Part shown: positions 17,374-24,524 of the stretch, in pieces | Numbering within the stretch: position 1 is the first letter of the stretch | Layout: every line of letters begins with the position of its first letter | DNA from: Prolixibacteraceae bacterium | GTDB taxonomy: Bacteria; Bacteroidota; Bacteroidia; Bacteroidales; Prolixibacteraceae | Assembly: GCA_016931385.1 (NCBI GenBank) | Contig: JAFGEV010000232.1 | Span: forward strand, 1-40,001 | Direction: 5' to 3' | Length of the DNA: 40,001 bases | Notes under the pieces: generated by a model | What the model was told of the DNA's origin: nothing | The model's database searches: none | The model's input: the letters and a program-made list of their open reading frames with translations, nothing else | Program-made: the position numbers and the translations under genes

Positions 17374-17580
17374 ACTATATGCCTTTTTAAATCCACGGGT
17401 TAAAACCCTTGGCTACAAAGACATAACCCCTATGGGGCTTTTGGCTACAACCCAAAGATTTTGTTTCAATCATTTAAAGAACGTCTCTACCTCCCGATAG
17501 ATCGGGATTGGCATCTCCAAAAACTCCCCCTTTCCGCGAGCGCCATAGCTATTCTGCGGAGGCGCTAGGGGGCTGGGGGG

Positions 17581-18825
17581 TTATACCGGCTCCATCATTT
17601 TGCCTATAAACAGGATTGCCCCTGTTTCTTTCTCGGTTATGGCGTAAATAAAAGGCTTATCCACCTTAAAATACATTGGCATTGCTGCATATTCCTTCAT
17701 GGCAACCACGGTTGCGGCGGCGGCCTCTGTGCCTTTTTCATTTACATCGATGAAAGTGTTGTGTTGTACATAGTCGATGTAAAGGTCACGACCTCCGTTA
17801 ATACCGCTAAAATCGGCATTGCCCATTTCAAAAGCAATGCCCATGCCCATGGCAGTAAGCACATCGTTCAGTTTTATTTCGTATTCTGCCTTGAATTTGG
17901 GTAACCAGATATTTATTTCATGAATCTTGCTCATCGAGGCCATCCAGTTTTTCCAGGCTTCTGCAGTCATTTCCTGTAAAATATCATCACAGGTTTTCCC
18001 TTCGGATGGGACAAGTGCAACCATATTGAAATTGCCCCGGCCATAAGGCAGTTCGATGGCCGAGAAATTATCACCGTACAACACACGTGCCGAATCGGAT
18101 TTCGACATCATATCAACCTTCATCACTGTGCCGTCTTCTTTGGTAAAATCGGCCTCGAAGGTGTTCTTCTTGTCGAATTTCTTTTTCCATTCGCCGTTGA
18201 AATAGATGGCATTGATAAGGAACATCACATGATCGGGGTCGATGCGTTTGATCATGTCCTGGATTTTATCGTGGGTTTTGTCCTCTATCCAACCATTAAT
18301 AATATCAAGTGCATCACTGCGGCCAAAATCAAGCGCGTTTACTTCGGCATCGTAATAGGTTTGGTTTACTTCTTTAAAATCATCCAGAACAGTTCGGTCC
18401 TCACGGTACCAAATCGACTGGGCAATTTCGAGCGTAACCAGCGGGTCGGCCTCCAACAGAGCTTTCACCAGGCTTTGATAAGCCAGGTTTATCTCTTCGG
18501 TTGTAAACCCGCTAATCCTGAGCGCTTCCTCCATTGCAGCTTTGGTTTCGGTTCGTGCGCCGTTATAGGTCATGGCCAAAGCCAGTGATACGCTTAAAGG
18601 CGAAATGGTATAATTCCCGTCTTCGATTTCGGAAATGAGCTTAAACATGTCAATACCAAACTCATTATCGGCTTCAACCAATTGTTGCGATTTCTGAGAA
18701 AGATTTATTTCGACAGGTTCATCAATATCGGAGTTGCAGGAGAACAGGGGCAGTGCTGTTAAAATTGCTGCTAACAACACAATGTGAATTTTTACCAGAC
18801 ACGACTTTTTGTTTATTTGTTTCAT
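17581..18825 (-). CDS. Serpin lipoprotein 4
   Basis: A 414-residue serpin. Its N-terminus is longer than the others (MKQINKKSCLVKIH precedes the hydrophobic stretch), with the lipoprotein cysteine at C30 (ALPLFSC) followed by NSDIDE. Motifs are NYTISPLSVSLALAMTYNGA, FLINAIYFNGEW, YVQHNTFIDV, the hinge NEKGTEAAAATVV and KPFIYAITEKETGAILFIGK. Counting from the hinge gives P1 Y379 (KEYAAMPM), which would suit chymotrypsin-like targets; the loop is one residue longer than standard, so A380 is possible. It begins 12 bp after the YD-like lipoprotein and is probably in the same transcript as serpin 5. Its 3' end and downstream spacer are homologous to those of serpin 2. Confidence 0.95.
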   Translation of the reverse strand: MKQINKKSCLVKIHIVLLAAILTALPLFSCNSDIDEPVEINLSQKSQQLVEADNEFGIDMFKLISEIEDGNYTISPLSVSLALAMTYNGARTETKAAMEEALRISGFTTEEINLAYQSLVKALLEADPLVTLEIAQSIWYREDRTVLDDFKEVNQTYYDAEVNALDFGRSDALDIINGWIEDKTHDKIQDMIKRIDPDHVMFLINAIYFNGEWKKKFDKKNTFEADFTKEDGTVMKVDMMSKSDSARVLYGDNFSAIELPYGRGNFNMVALVPSEGKTCDDILQEMTAEAWKNWMASMSKIHEINIWLPKFKAEYEIKLNDVLTAMGMGIAFEMGNADFSGINGGRDLYIDYVQHNTFIDVNEKGTEAAAATVVAMKEYAAMPMYFKVDKPFIYAITEKETGAILFIGKMMEPV

Positions 18826-18837
18826 GGCAATACGATT

Positions 18838-19668
18838 TTAATAGTGATAATATTCTTTAATAACGGTTTGATTGGGATATGTTTCGCTTTTAGATGTGGG
18901 ATACCCGAGCGAGTTGTATGTATATTCATAGGTAAAGGTTGAAGTGTATGCAACCGACCTAACGCCATCATCGTCGTAATTGTATGCAGTAACGACTTTT
19001 CGGATAACATTATTTTTCGATTTTGACCCAGGATGAACATCATAGGGAGCCTTTTGGGAATCGTAAGTATATTCCTCGGTTGAATAGAAAACCTTGAAGC
19101 CGTCTTCAAATGTATATACTTCAATTTTTTCGATGTTTCCATCATCATTAAAAAAGTAATCGTGATAAACAGGAAAATTATCTGCAGAAGGTTTGCCCGA
19201 ACTTATTGTCGATTGAACCAAATCAGTCACGCTATAATCATATTTCTGGGTTACTGAAAAATTGATATCGCTATTATCTTTTCCATAATCGTAATCGGTT
19301 TTAATTTCAGAAATACGGTTTTCCGAATCATATAAAAAGGTTGCTTCCACATCCTTACCCAAAGCCCCCGTCAGGCTCGACATATAAATAATGCCCGGCT
19401 GGTAACCGCTCATTTTAATAAGCCTGTCGTTAACATCGTATTTATAAATAAACTCGGCCTTTTCTTCGGGGGTGAAGTGTGATTCAATGTTCCAGCTTTT
19501 AACAAGCAAACCATTTTTATAAGTATATTCTGCGATGACATTATTAGACTCATTTTCAACCGATGAAATTTTCCCTTCGGATGAAAGAAGAGGATCGTAT
19601 ACGTCTTTATCACAGCTGTTGAAAAATAAAAATAAAGGTAAAGTAAGGATCAAAATCTTTGTCTTCAT
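18838..19668 (-). CDS. YD-repeat-like lipoprotein between serpins 4 and 5
   Basis: A 276-residue protein with a lipoprotein signal ending at C19 (LFLFFNSC), followed by DKDVYD. The rest is a string of short beta-hairpin repeats of YxYxxNGLxxKxx type (AEYTYKNGLLVKSW, FIYKYDVNDRLIKM, FLYDSENRISEIK, YFFNDDGNIEKIEVY, YTYNSLGYPTSK). They resemble the YD/RHS-like beta proteins, such as DUF4595-type, that are common as lipoproteins in Bacteroidota. No catalytic residues are visible. It is 43 bp after serpin 5 and 12 bp before serpin 4, so it belongs to the serpin transcript. Its role is unknown; a surface-exposed binding or scaffold protein is possible. Confidence 0.85.
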   Translation of the reverse strand: MKTKILILTLPLFLFFNSCDKDVYDPLLSSEGKISSVENESNNVIAEYTYKNGLLVKSWNIESHFTPEEKAEFIYKYDVNDRLIKMSGYQPGIIYMSSLTGALGKDVEATFLYDSENRISEIKTDYDYGKDNSDINFSVTQKYDYSVTDLVQSTISSGKPSADNFPVYHDYFFNDDGNIEKIEVYTFEDGFKVFYSTEEYTYDSQKAPYDVHPGSKSKNNVIRKVVTAYNYDDDGVRSVAYTSTFTYEYTYNSLGYPTSKSETYPNQTVIKEYYHY

Positions 19669-19711
19669 AATTATGCAATTGCTATGTTTTTATTATCATT
19701 CATTTCAATAA

Positions 19712-20944
19712 TTATTCAGAGGTTGTAGGGTCGAATACTTTTCCGATAAATAAAACAGAATGCGTATCTTCTTCAACAATGGCAAACAGAAACGACTTGT
19801 CGATGCGGATAATCTGCCCGGGGCCAACCGATGTAAGCCCAATGGTTACCGAAGTGGCCGCGGCTGCCTCACTTCCTTCTTCATCGGTTTTTATGTAGGT
19901 TTTGTGATTAACCTCCGAGATGAATACTTCTTTATCGGTGATTTGTGAAAAATCGGCAACAAATGGGGTGAAAGCATCGATAATTCCCAATGCTTTTAAT
20001 TCCACTGTTAATTCGTTATCATAGCTGAATTCAAATTTCGGTAGCCAAATTTCCTGATCGACAGGGGTCATATTCCGGAGCATTTCAAAGTCGGTGTTTT
20101 TCAATTCAGGCAAAATATCAGCGGTAGTATATCCCTCTTCGGGAAGGTATATCAGCATATTGAACTTACCTGCCCCATAAGGAAGTTCAATAACGGAATA
20201 TTTGTCTTCATTGTAATAATTTAAGGCAACTTCACCCATCATTGTCGGAACCTGCTTCTCGGTACCGTTTTCAAGCCGGAAAGTCATGGGTTCGGTATTG
20301 GTTTTTTTAAATTCTGTTTTCCACTTTGCTTTAAAGTAAACAGCATTGATTAAAAACATTACATCATCACTGTTGACCTGATCGATAATTTCATCGATCT
20401 TTCCTTTTGTTTTATTATCAACCCAGTTGTTTATGTCGTTTTTTGCTTTTTCGGCTTTAGCCGGATCGTAAGCGTTTACTTCGGCATTGTAATAATCCTG
20501 GTTTACTTCAACGAAGCTGTTCATCGGAGGCATATCGTTCCGGTACCACATTGAATTGGCAATTGAAAGCTCCACTTTGGGATCATGGCTGATAAGTGCA
20601 TCAACCAGGCCTTTATTGCTTTGATTTATTTCTTCAGGAAGAAAATCGACAAAACCCAGCGCGTTTTGCATCTCGGCATAGGTATTCCCGGCTGCCCCGT
20701 TTAATGCCATCGACAATGCCTGGCTTACACTAAGCGGCGATACCATAATGTTTTTCTCACTGTTTTCGGCTGTCAAAACAACTTCAAAAAAACTGAATCC
20801 GAATTGATTGTTGCTTTCGACAAGCAGGGCCGATTTCTGGTCAAGGTCGATGGGTGTTGGTGTAACATTGTTATCAAACCATTCACACGATGGTAAAAGG
20901 AACAAAAAGATTATCAGGATTGATTGATGTATTATTATTTTCAT
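19712..20944 (-). CDS. Serpin lipoprotein 5, promoter-proximal
   Basis: A 410-residue serpin with a lipoprotein signal ending at C20 (LFLLPSC), followed by EWFDNN. Motifs are NIMVSPLSVSQALSMALNGA, FLINAVYFKAKW, VNHKTYIKTDEEGSEAAAATS (hinge, P14 Ser instead of Thr) and KSFLFAIVEEDTHSVLFIGK. Counting from the hinge gives P1 T371 (TIGLTSVGPG); the neighbouring L370 is also possible. The loop is two residues longer than standard. It is the most distinct member and the first gene downstream of the candidate ECF promoter at 20995-21023. It is followed at 43 bp by the YD-like lipoprotein. Confidence 0.95.
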   Translation of the reverse strand: MKIIIHQSILIIFLFLLPSCEWFDNNVTPTPIDLDQKSALLVESNNQFGFSFFEVVLTAENSEKNIMVSPLSVSQALSMALNGAAGNTYAEMQNALGFVDFLPEEINQSNKGLVDALISHDPKVELSIANSMWYRNDMPPMNSFVEVNQDYYNAEVNAYDPAKAEKAKNDINNWVDNKTKGKIDEIIDQVNSDDVMFLINAVYFKAKWKTEFKKTNTEPMTFRLENGTEKQVPTMMGEVALNYYNEDKYSVIELPYGAGKFNMLIYLPEEGYTTADILPELKNTDFEMLRNMTPVDQEIWLPKFEFSYDNELTVELKALGIIDAFTPFVADFSQITDKEVFISEVNHKTYIKTDEEGSEAAAATSVTIGLTSVGPGQIIRIDKSFLFAIVEEDTHSVLFIGKVFDPTTSE

Positions 20945-20994
20945 ATTGTTTGTTTTTTATGGTTTATCTAAATTTTCTAAAACTGCATCTTTAT

Positions 20995-21023
20995 GATGAA
21001 AGTTTTCCACCTGAGGTTGCGTT
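20995..21023 (-). promoter_or_regulatory. Candidate ECF-sigma promoter of the serpin array
   Basis: On the minus strand: AACGCAACC (21023-21015), 16 bases, then CATCAT (20998-20993). The AAC-rich -35 and the short -10 with TC are typical of ECF promoters. The predicted start lies about 43 bases before the serpin 5 ATG. It matches the opposite promoter at 21192-21222 in the -35, in spacing and in CATC. Confidence 0.6.
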
Positions 21024-21191
21024 AAAATGAAAAGTTAGATAAAAATTATTGGTATTCTGTAAAGTAAATAAATAAAAACACATAGAAATATTTGGTTAAA
21101 GCCCTTTTAAAAGTTGTAATTCTGCAACTGATACTATTGAAAAAATGAATTCCTAATTAAAAAATGAAACCATAACTCATTACAATCAACT

Positions 21192-21222
21192 AACGCAACC
21201 TTTTCATAAATCAATCCATCTA
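21192..21222 (+). promoter_or_regulatory. Candidate autoregulated ECF-sigma promoter
   Basis: AACGCAACC (21192-21200), 16 bases, then CATCTA (21217-21222), with a predicted start about 20 bases before the lipoprotein ATG at 21249. An ECF sigma factor commonly drives its own operon, which supports this being its recognition site. Confidence 0.65.
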
Positions 21223-21248
21223 CTTTCAGAAATCAAAACAAAGTCAAC

Positions 21249-21725
21249 ATGAAGTGGAAACTGTTTTTTGGGGCCGCTATTGTCCTGCTTACCGGATGTA
21301 ACAAGGAGCCGGTGAACCTTGCCGCTGATATCGAGATGATAAATTCCGACCAGTCGGGTTGCAACGGATGGAAGAGCACATCACTTGAAAGTGAAGAAGA
21401 ATATTTTATTATCGAACCCACAGGAGAAGGGATTTTCAGGATTGAGCACTTCAACACGATGTTTAATTGTTGCCTGCCCCAGGGGATCGAAATTGAAATT
21501 TACGGAATTGGCGACACCATTTTCTTTTCTGAAAAAGAAAAAGTTCCGGGCGAATGCAGATGTATTTGTCCCTACGATATTTCTGCGGATATCACCAACA
21601 CTGTTGATGATGAATACGTTCTTTGTTTTATAAAGGATAACGATCGCCTGGGTGCAATATCACTTTTTTTCGACGATGAAATGTATGAACGCTTTACTGT
21701 TTCAGATTTGTCAAAATACCCCTAA
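21249..21725 (+). CDS. Small Cys-rich lipoprotein heading the ECF operon
   Basis: 158 residues with a lipoprotein signal ending at C17 (IVLLTGC), followed by NKEP. The mature part has seven cysteines: one near SGCNGW, a CC pair in MFNCCLPQG, and a CRCIC cluster in GECRCICPYDISADI, which could form disulfides or bind metal. I do not recognise a named family; short lipoproteins with a CxCxYDI-like segment occur in other Bacteroidota. It starts about 20 bases after the predicted ECF promoter and is followed 41 bp later by the sigma factor. A sensor role or a target role in the sigma system is an inference from position only. Confidence 0.82.
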   Translation: MKWKLFFGAAIVLLTGCNKEPVNLAADIEMINSDQSGCNGWKSTSLESEEEYFIIEPTGEGIFRIEHFNTMFNCCLPQGIEIEIYGIGDTIFFSEKEKVPGECRCICPYDISADITNTVDDEYVLCFIKDNDRLGAISLFFDDEMYERFTVSDLSKYP

Positions 21726-21766
21726 TTTTGCTTTAATTTTGCACCCTGAAAATCAGAATTTAGCGA

Positions 21767-22324
21767 TTGGAAGAACTTACACAATTAATTGAAGATTGTA
21801 AGCTGGGAAAACGAAATGCCCAGGCCCGTTTGTACCAGCAATATGCCCCGGTTTTGTTTGGGATATGCCTTCGCTATTCCCGCGATCAAACCGAAGCTGA
21901 AGATACTTTGCACGAAGGATTTATTACAATCTTAAATAAAATCGGACAATATGCATACAAGGGTTCTTTCGAAGGGTGGTTGAAGCGGATCATGATTAAC
22001 ACATCGCTCGAAAAATTCAGAAACCGATACAGGTTACAAATTGTTGAAGATATTTCAAAGTATGACATCGAACCGTCGGAAAACGATGTTTACTCCGATC
22101 TAAACACCGAAACACTATTAAAACTGGTTTCTGAATTACCCCCTCGTTACCGGATGGTATTTAACATGTATGCCATTGATGGTTATTCGCATAACGAAAT
22201 CTCCGAACAACTTGGCATCGCTATTGGAACGTCGAAATCGAACCTTGCAAGGGCAAGAAAAATTTTACAGGAGAGGATAATTGAAATGGGATTTTTAGAA
22301 AAGATTTATGCAAAAGAACAATAA
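21767..22324 (+). CDS. ECF RNA polymerase sigma factor (Bacteroidota ECF21/Das-like)
   Basis: A 185-residue extracytoplasmic-function sigma factor. Region 2 spans about 20-90 (ARLYQQYAPVLFGICLRYSR, DTLHEGFITILNKIGQY, FEGWLKRIMINTSLEKFR). Region 4 spans about 120-170, with the helix-turn-helix GYSHNEISEQLGIAIGTSKS. The start is TTG at 21767: an in-frame TAG lies two codons upstream and no ATG precedes region 2. A rare start codon may keep its level low. Its last 17 bases overlap the next gene, a predicted membrane-spanning anti-sigma, the usual sign of a coupled sigma/anti-sigma pair. Assignment to the ECF21 group is by gene context rather than by a profile search. Confidence 0.94.
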   Translation: MEELTQLIEDCKLGKRNAQARLYQQYAPVLFGICLRYSRDQTEAEDTLHEGFITILNKIGQYAYKGSFEGWLKRIMINTSLEKFRNRYRLQIVEDISKYDIEPSENDVYSDLNTETLLKLVSELPPRYRMVFNMYAIDGYSHNEISEQLGIAIGTSKSNLARARKILQERIIEMGFLEKIYAKEQ

Positions 22325-23747
22325 AATAGAAAGTATTGATCAGCATTTCAGCTCGAAACTTTCAAATCACAAGGTGGTTCCTCCACCTGAAATTTGGGAA
22401 GGAATCGTTGCAGAAATGGATACGCGAAAACGGAAGAAACGTGCAATCTGGATAATTGCTTTGTCTTCGGCAGCATCTCTTCTTCTGGCTTTCCTTGCCG
22501 GATGGTATTTCTCAGAGAATATTTCTGAAACAGAAAATCAGGTTGCCATTGAAATGTTTTCAAATCAGGATAAAGGTGTTAACGCACAAGACGAAAATAA
22601 AATTGGAATTCATAAAAATGATGCAGATGCAAATCCGCCCGAGATGGTTTCAATAAACGAGCTAGCCCCCGATGTTCAGCAATTTGATAATTTGATTAAA
22701 ACTTCGGATTCAAAAAACAATAAAAATCAAAATCATGACATTCGGATCGAAGCATCAGGTTCTGAAATAAAAGCTGAAAAGCTTGGCGTTCTTAAACCGT
22801 TAAAAATCTTTTTATCAAAAACCGGAAACCACTCCCCACAACTCATTGCTATGAATACAGATGAGTTTTCAGATTATGACAGGAAAATCATCGAAGCAAA
22901 TCTCAGAAACATGCCCAAAGAAATCCCCCGGGAAAATAAAGGAGCATGGCTTGTTGGGCTGCAGGCATCGCCGGCTTACAGGTTCGAACAAGGTTCCACA
23001 CAAACAGAAAAAGCCGATATCATTTATAGTGTAAACCAAACCGGAAGGGCACCAAAGTATATTACCAACATGACAGGCGGTGTAAAATTTGAATACAAAA
23101 CCGGGAAACGTTTTTCTATACAAAGTGGGGTAAATTATGGCGAAATAGCCCAAAGCAACGGGAATGTCGGAGTCTCATTCCTTGGTCATAACTGGCTGAA
23201 CGACTATATCAACAGTGATGAGTTTTATTATGCCGGAGAGACTGAAAAAAATTCGGTTCCTGTACCCAATAATGCCGTTGTGGCTACAAACATTGGCCTT
23301 GCAAATATTGAAATGCCCGAAGGAACCCAAATTGAACTTACAAACCGCGAGCCGGAAAGCAATTATGCTTCTGAAATTATTCAAAACACCGAGTTTGAAC
23401 AACAGGCAGGATATATCGAGGTGCCACTGATTATGACTTATACCATTTTACAGAAAAGGATTGGCTTATACGTACTGGGTGGGATTAACACGAACTTTCT
23501 TACATCGAACAGCGTTGAACTTGTAAATAACAATGAAGTTGTAGGATCGGGAAAAATTGAAGGGTTAAATCCGCTAACTTTCAGCAGCAGCCTGGGCATG
23601 GGGCTCAATTATTCTTTGGGCAGCCATTTCAATCTTTCGGTTGAGCCAACCATGAAGATTATGCTGAACTCGCTCAACAGCGAAGCAATTTACGAAACCA
23701 GGCCTTACACTGTTGGGATTTATACAGCATTATTGTACAGGTTTTAA
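22308..23747 (+). CDS. Predicted dual-membrane anti-sigma factor (Dma-like)
   Basis: 479 residues. The N-terminus (1-43, HFSSKLSNHKVVPPPEIWEGI) is polar and basic and fits a cytoplasmic sigma-binding segment. A single inner-membrane helix lies at about 46-67 (AIWIIALSSAASLLLAFLAG). A low-complexity periplasmic linker runs to about 210. The rest is an outer-membrane beta-barrel: AWLVGLQASPAYRF, FEYKTGKRFSIQSGVNYG, YIEVPLIMTYTI, IGLYVLGGINTNF, SSLGMGLNYSLGSHFNLSVEP, ending in YRF with a terminal Phe. This matches the architecture of the dual-membrane-spanning anti-sigma factors (Dma/Das pairs) described in Bacteroides thetaiotaomicron, where they control outer-membrane vesiculation. Here it probably holds the preceding sigma factor until an envelope signal arrives. 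Confidence 0.85.
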   Translation: MQKNNKIESIDQHFSSKLSNHKVVPPPEIWEGIVAEMDTRKRKKRAIWIIALSSAASLLLAFLAGWYFSENISETENQVAIEMFSNQDKGVNAQDENKIGIHKNDADANPPEMVSINELAPDVQQFDNLIKTSDSKNNKNQNHDIRIEASGSEIKAEKLGVLKPLKIFLSKTGNHSPQLIAMNTDEFSDYDRKIIEANLRNMPKEIPRENKGAWLVGLQASPAYRFEQGSTQTEKADIIYSVNQTGRAPKYITNMTGGVKFEYKTGKRFSIQSGVNYGEIAQSNGNVGVSFLGHNWLNDYINSDEFYYAGETEKNSVPVPNNAVVATNIGLANIEMPEGTQIELTNREPESNYASEIIQNTEFEQQAGYIEVPLIMTYTILQKRIGLYVLGGINTNFLTSNSVELVNNNEVVGSGKIEGLNPLTFSSSLGMGLNYSLGSHFNLSVEPTMKIMLNSLNSEAIYETRPYTVGIYTALLYRF

Positions 23748-23759
23748 ACTGTTCATTTT

Positions 23760-24374
23760 TCACTTTCTGGCCAGCGAAACGAACACCCGGTATTGCTTCA
23801 GAACACCGTCGCGCTCTTTTTCCGATATAATTTCATTGGAATAATATTGGGGCAAAAACCCAGCATCAACCAGCCAGTTCTCAAATACGGCCCTCTCGAA
23901 CCCTTTGTGCGGGACGTGTTCTCCATCATGAAACGAACCGTCTTCCTTTTCCAGGTCAACGCAACAAAGCCATCCCCCCGGCTTTAATGACCGGTGAAAG
24001 TTTTTTAACAACGGCATCAAATCTTCAACATGATGTAAAACCTTTACCGTAATAATTTTATCAAAAGTTTCCTTTGCTAGATCTGTTTTTGAATAATCGG
24101 CTTTAACAATCTTTCCTTTGCCCGAGCCATTATTTTCAAGTTTTTGAGCTACCTGCCCGAGCATCCCCTCCGAGGTATCACAAAAAGTAACTTCACCTAC
24201 CTTATCAATAAGCCTGAACCCCATTAATCCGGTTCCACAACCATAATCGAGTATTAAATCGGATGGTGAAAACTGAAGCTCCCTTTCGAGTACCCGGGCT
24301 ATCTCCTCAATCTGAGCCTTACGTTCGGGTTTATCGTCCCACTCCTTGGCCACCAAATCAAATGAATTTTCCAT
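23760..24374 (-). CDS. Class I SAM-dependent methyltransferase
   Basis: 204 residues. Motif I is LILDYGCGTGLMGF (about 40-53). An acidic residue after strand 2 (VTFCDTSEGM) binds the ribose, and IVKADYSK and ITVKVLHHVEDL follow. It resembles small-molecule or ubiquinone-type methyltransferases of the Methyltransf_11/12 group; the substrate is unknown. It converges with the anti-sigma gene, with only 12 bp between stops and no clear terminator. Its start at 24374 lies in a 150-bp AT-rich gap shared with the divergent lytic transglycosylase. Confidence 0.85.
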   Translation of the reverse strand: MENSFDLVAKEWDDKPERKAQIEEIARVLERELQFSPSDLILDYGCGTGLMGFRLIDKVGEVTFCDTSEGMLGQVAQKLENNGSGKGKIVKADYSKTDLAKETFDKIITVKVLHHVEDLMPLLKNFHRSLKPGGWLCCVDLEKEDGSFHDGEHVPHKGFERAVFENWLVDAGFLPQYYSNEIISEKERDGVLKQYRVFVSLARK

Positions 24375-24524
24375 AGTCGCAACTAAATTGGTATTAAACC
24401 GTTATTTTTGTGAATTGCAAAGAAAAAATATTCATTGAAACAAAACGAATGATAAATGGTTTAAACTATTTTATTATTCCGGTATAATGATTTTTTTTCA
24501 GAGAGACATTGGTTTAGAGAAATT

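Larger units (their letters stand above)
16840..17580. repeat. Spacer 2: 741-bp repeat mosaic between serpins 3 and 4
   Basis: No supported gene. 16840-16990 is AT-rich leader DNA of serpin 3. From 16990 the sequence resembles the leader of serpin 1 (CAT at 16990-16992 stands where serpin 1 has its start codon), followed by two GGCCGAT elements. Between these lie two strong palindromes at 17164-17189 and 17237-17254. Then come CCCCTATGGGG-type hairpins, the 23-bp block at 17461-17483 and the CCCCC-rich palindromic block touching the serpin 4 stop. It is an enlarged counterpart of the 14088-14401 spacer. Confidence 0.75.
20945..21248. promoter_or_regulatory. Divergent control region, serpin array versus ECF operon
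   Basis: 304 bp, AT-rich, no ORF. It carries a 10-bp inverted repeat, GGTTGCGTTA at 21015-21024 and TAACGCAACC at 21191-21200. Each arm forms the -35 part of an outward-facing candidate ECF promoter, one toward serpin 5 and one toward the lipoprotein-sigma-anti-sigma operon. Confidence 0.65.

Noticed and set aside
14268-17483. The shared 23-bp block containing GTTTCAATCATTT looks like the start of a CRISPR repeat
   Set aside because: Only two copies, more than 3 kb apart, inside homologous spacers, with no regular spacer array and no cas genes.
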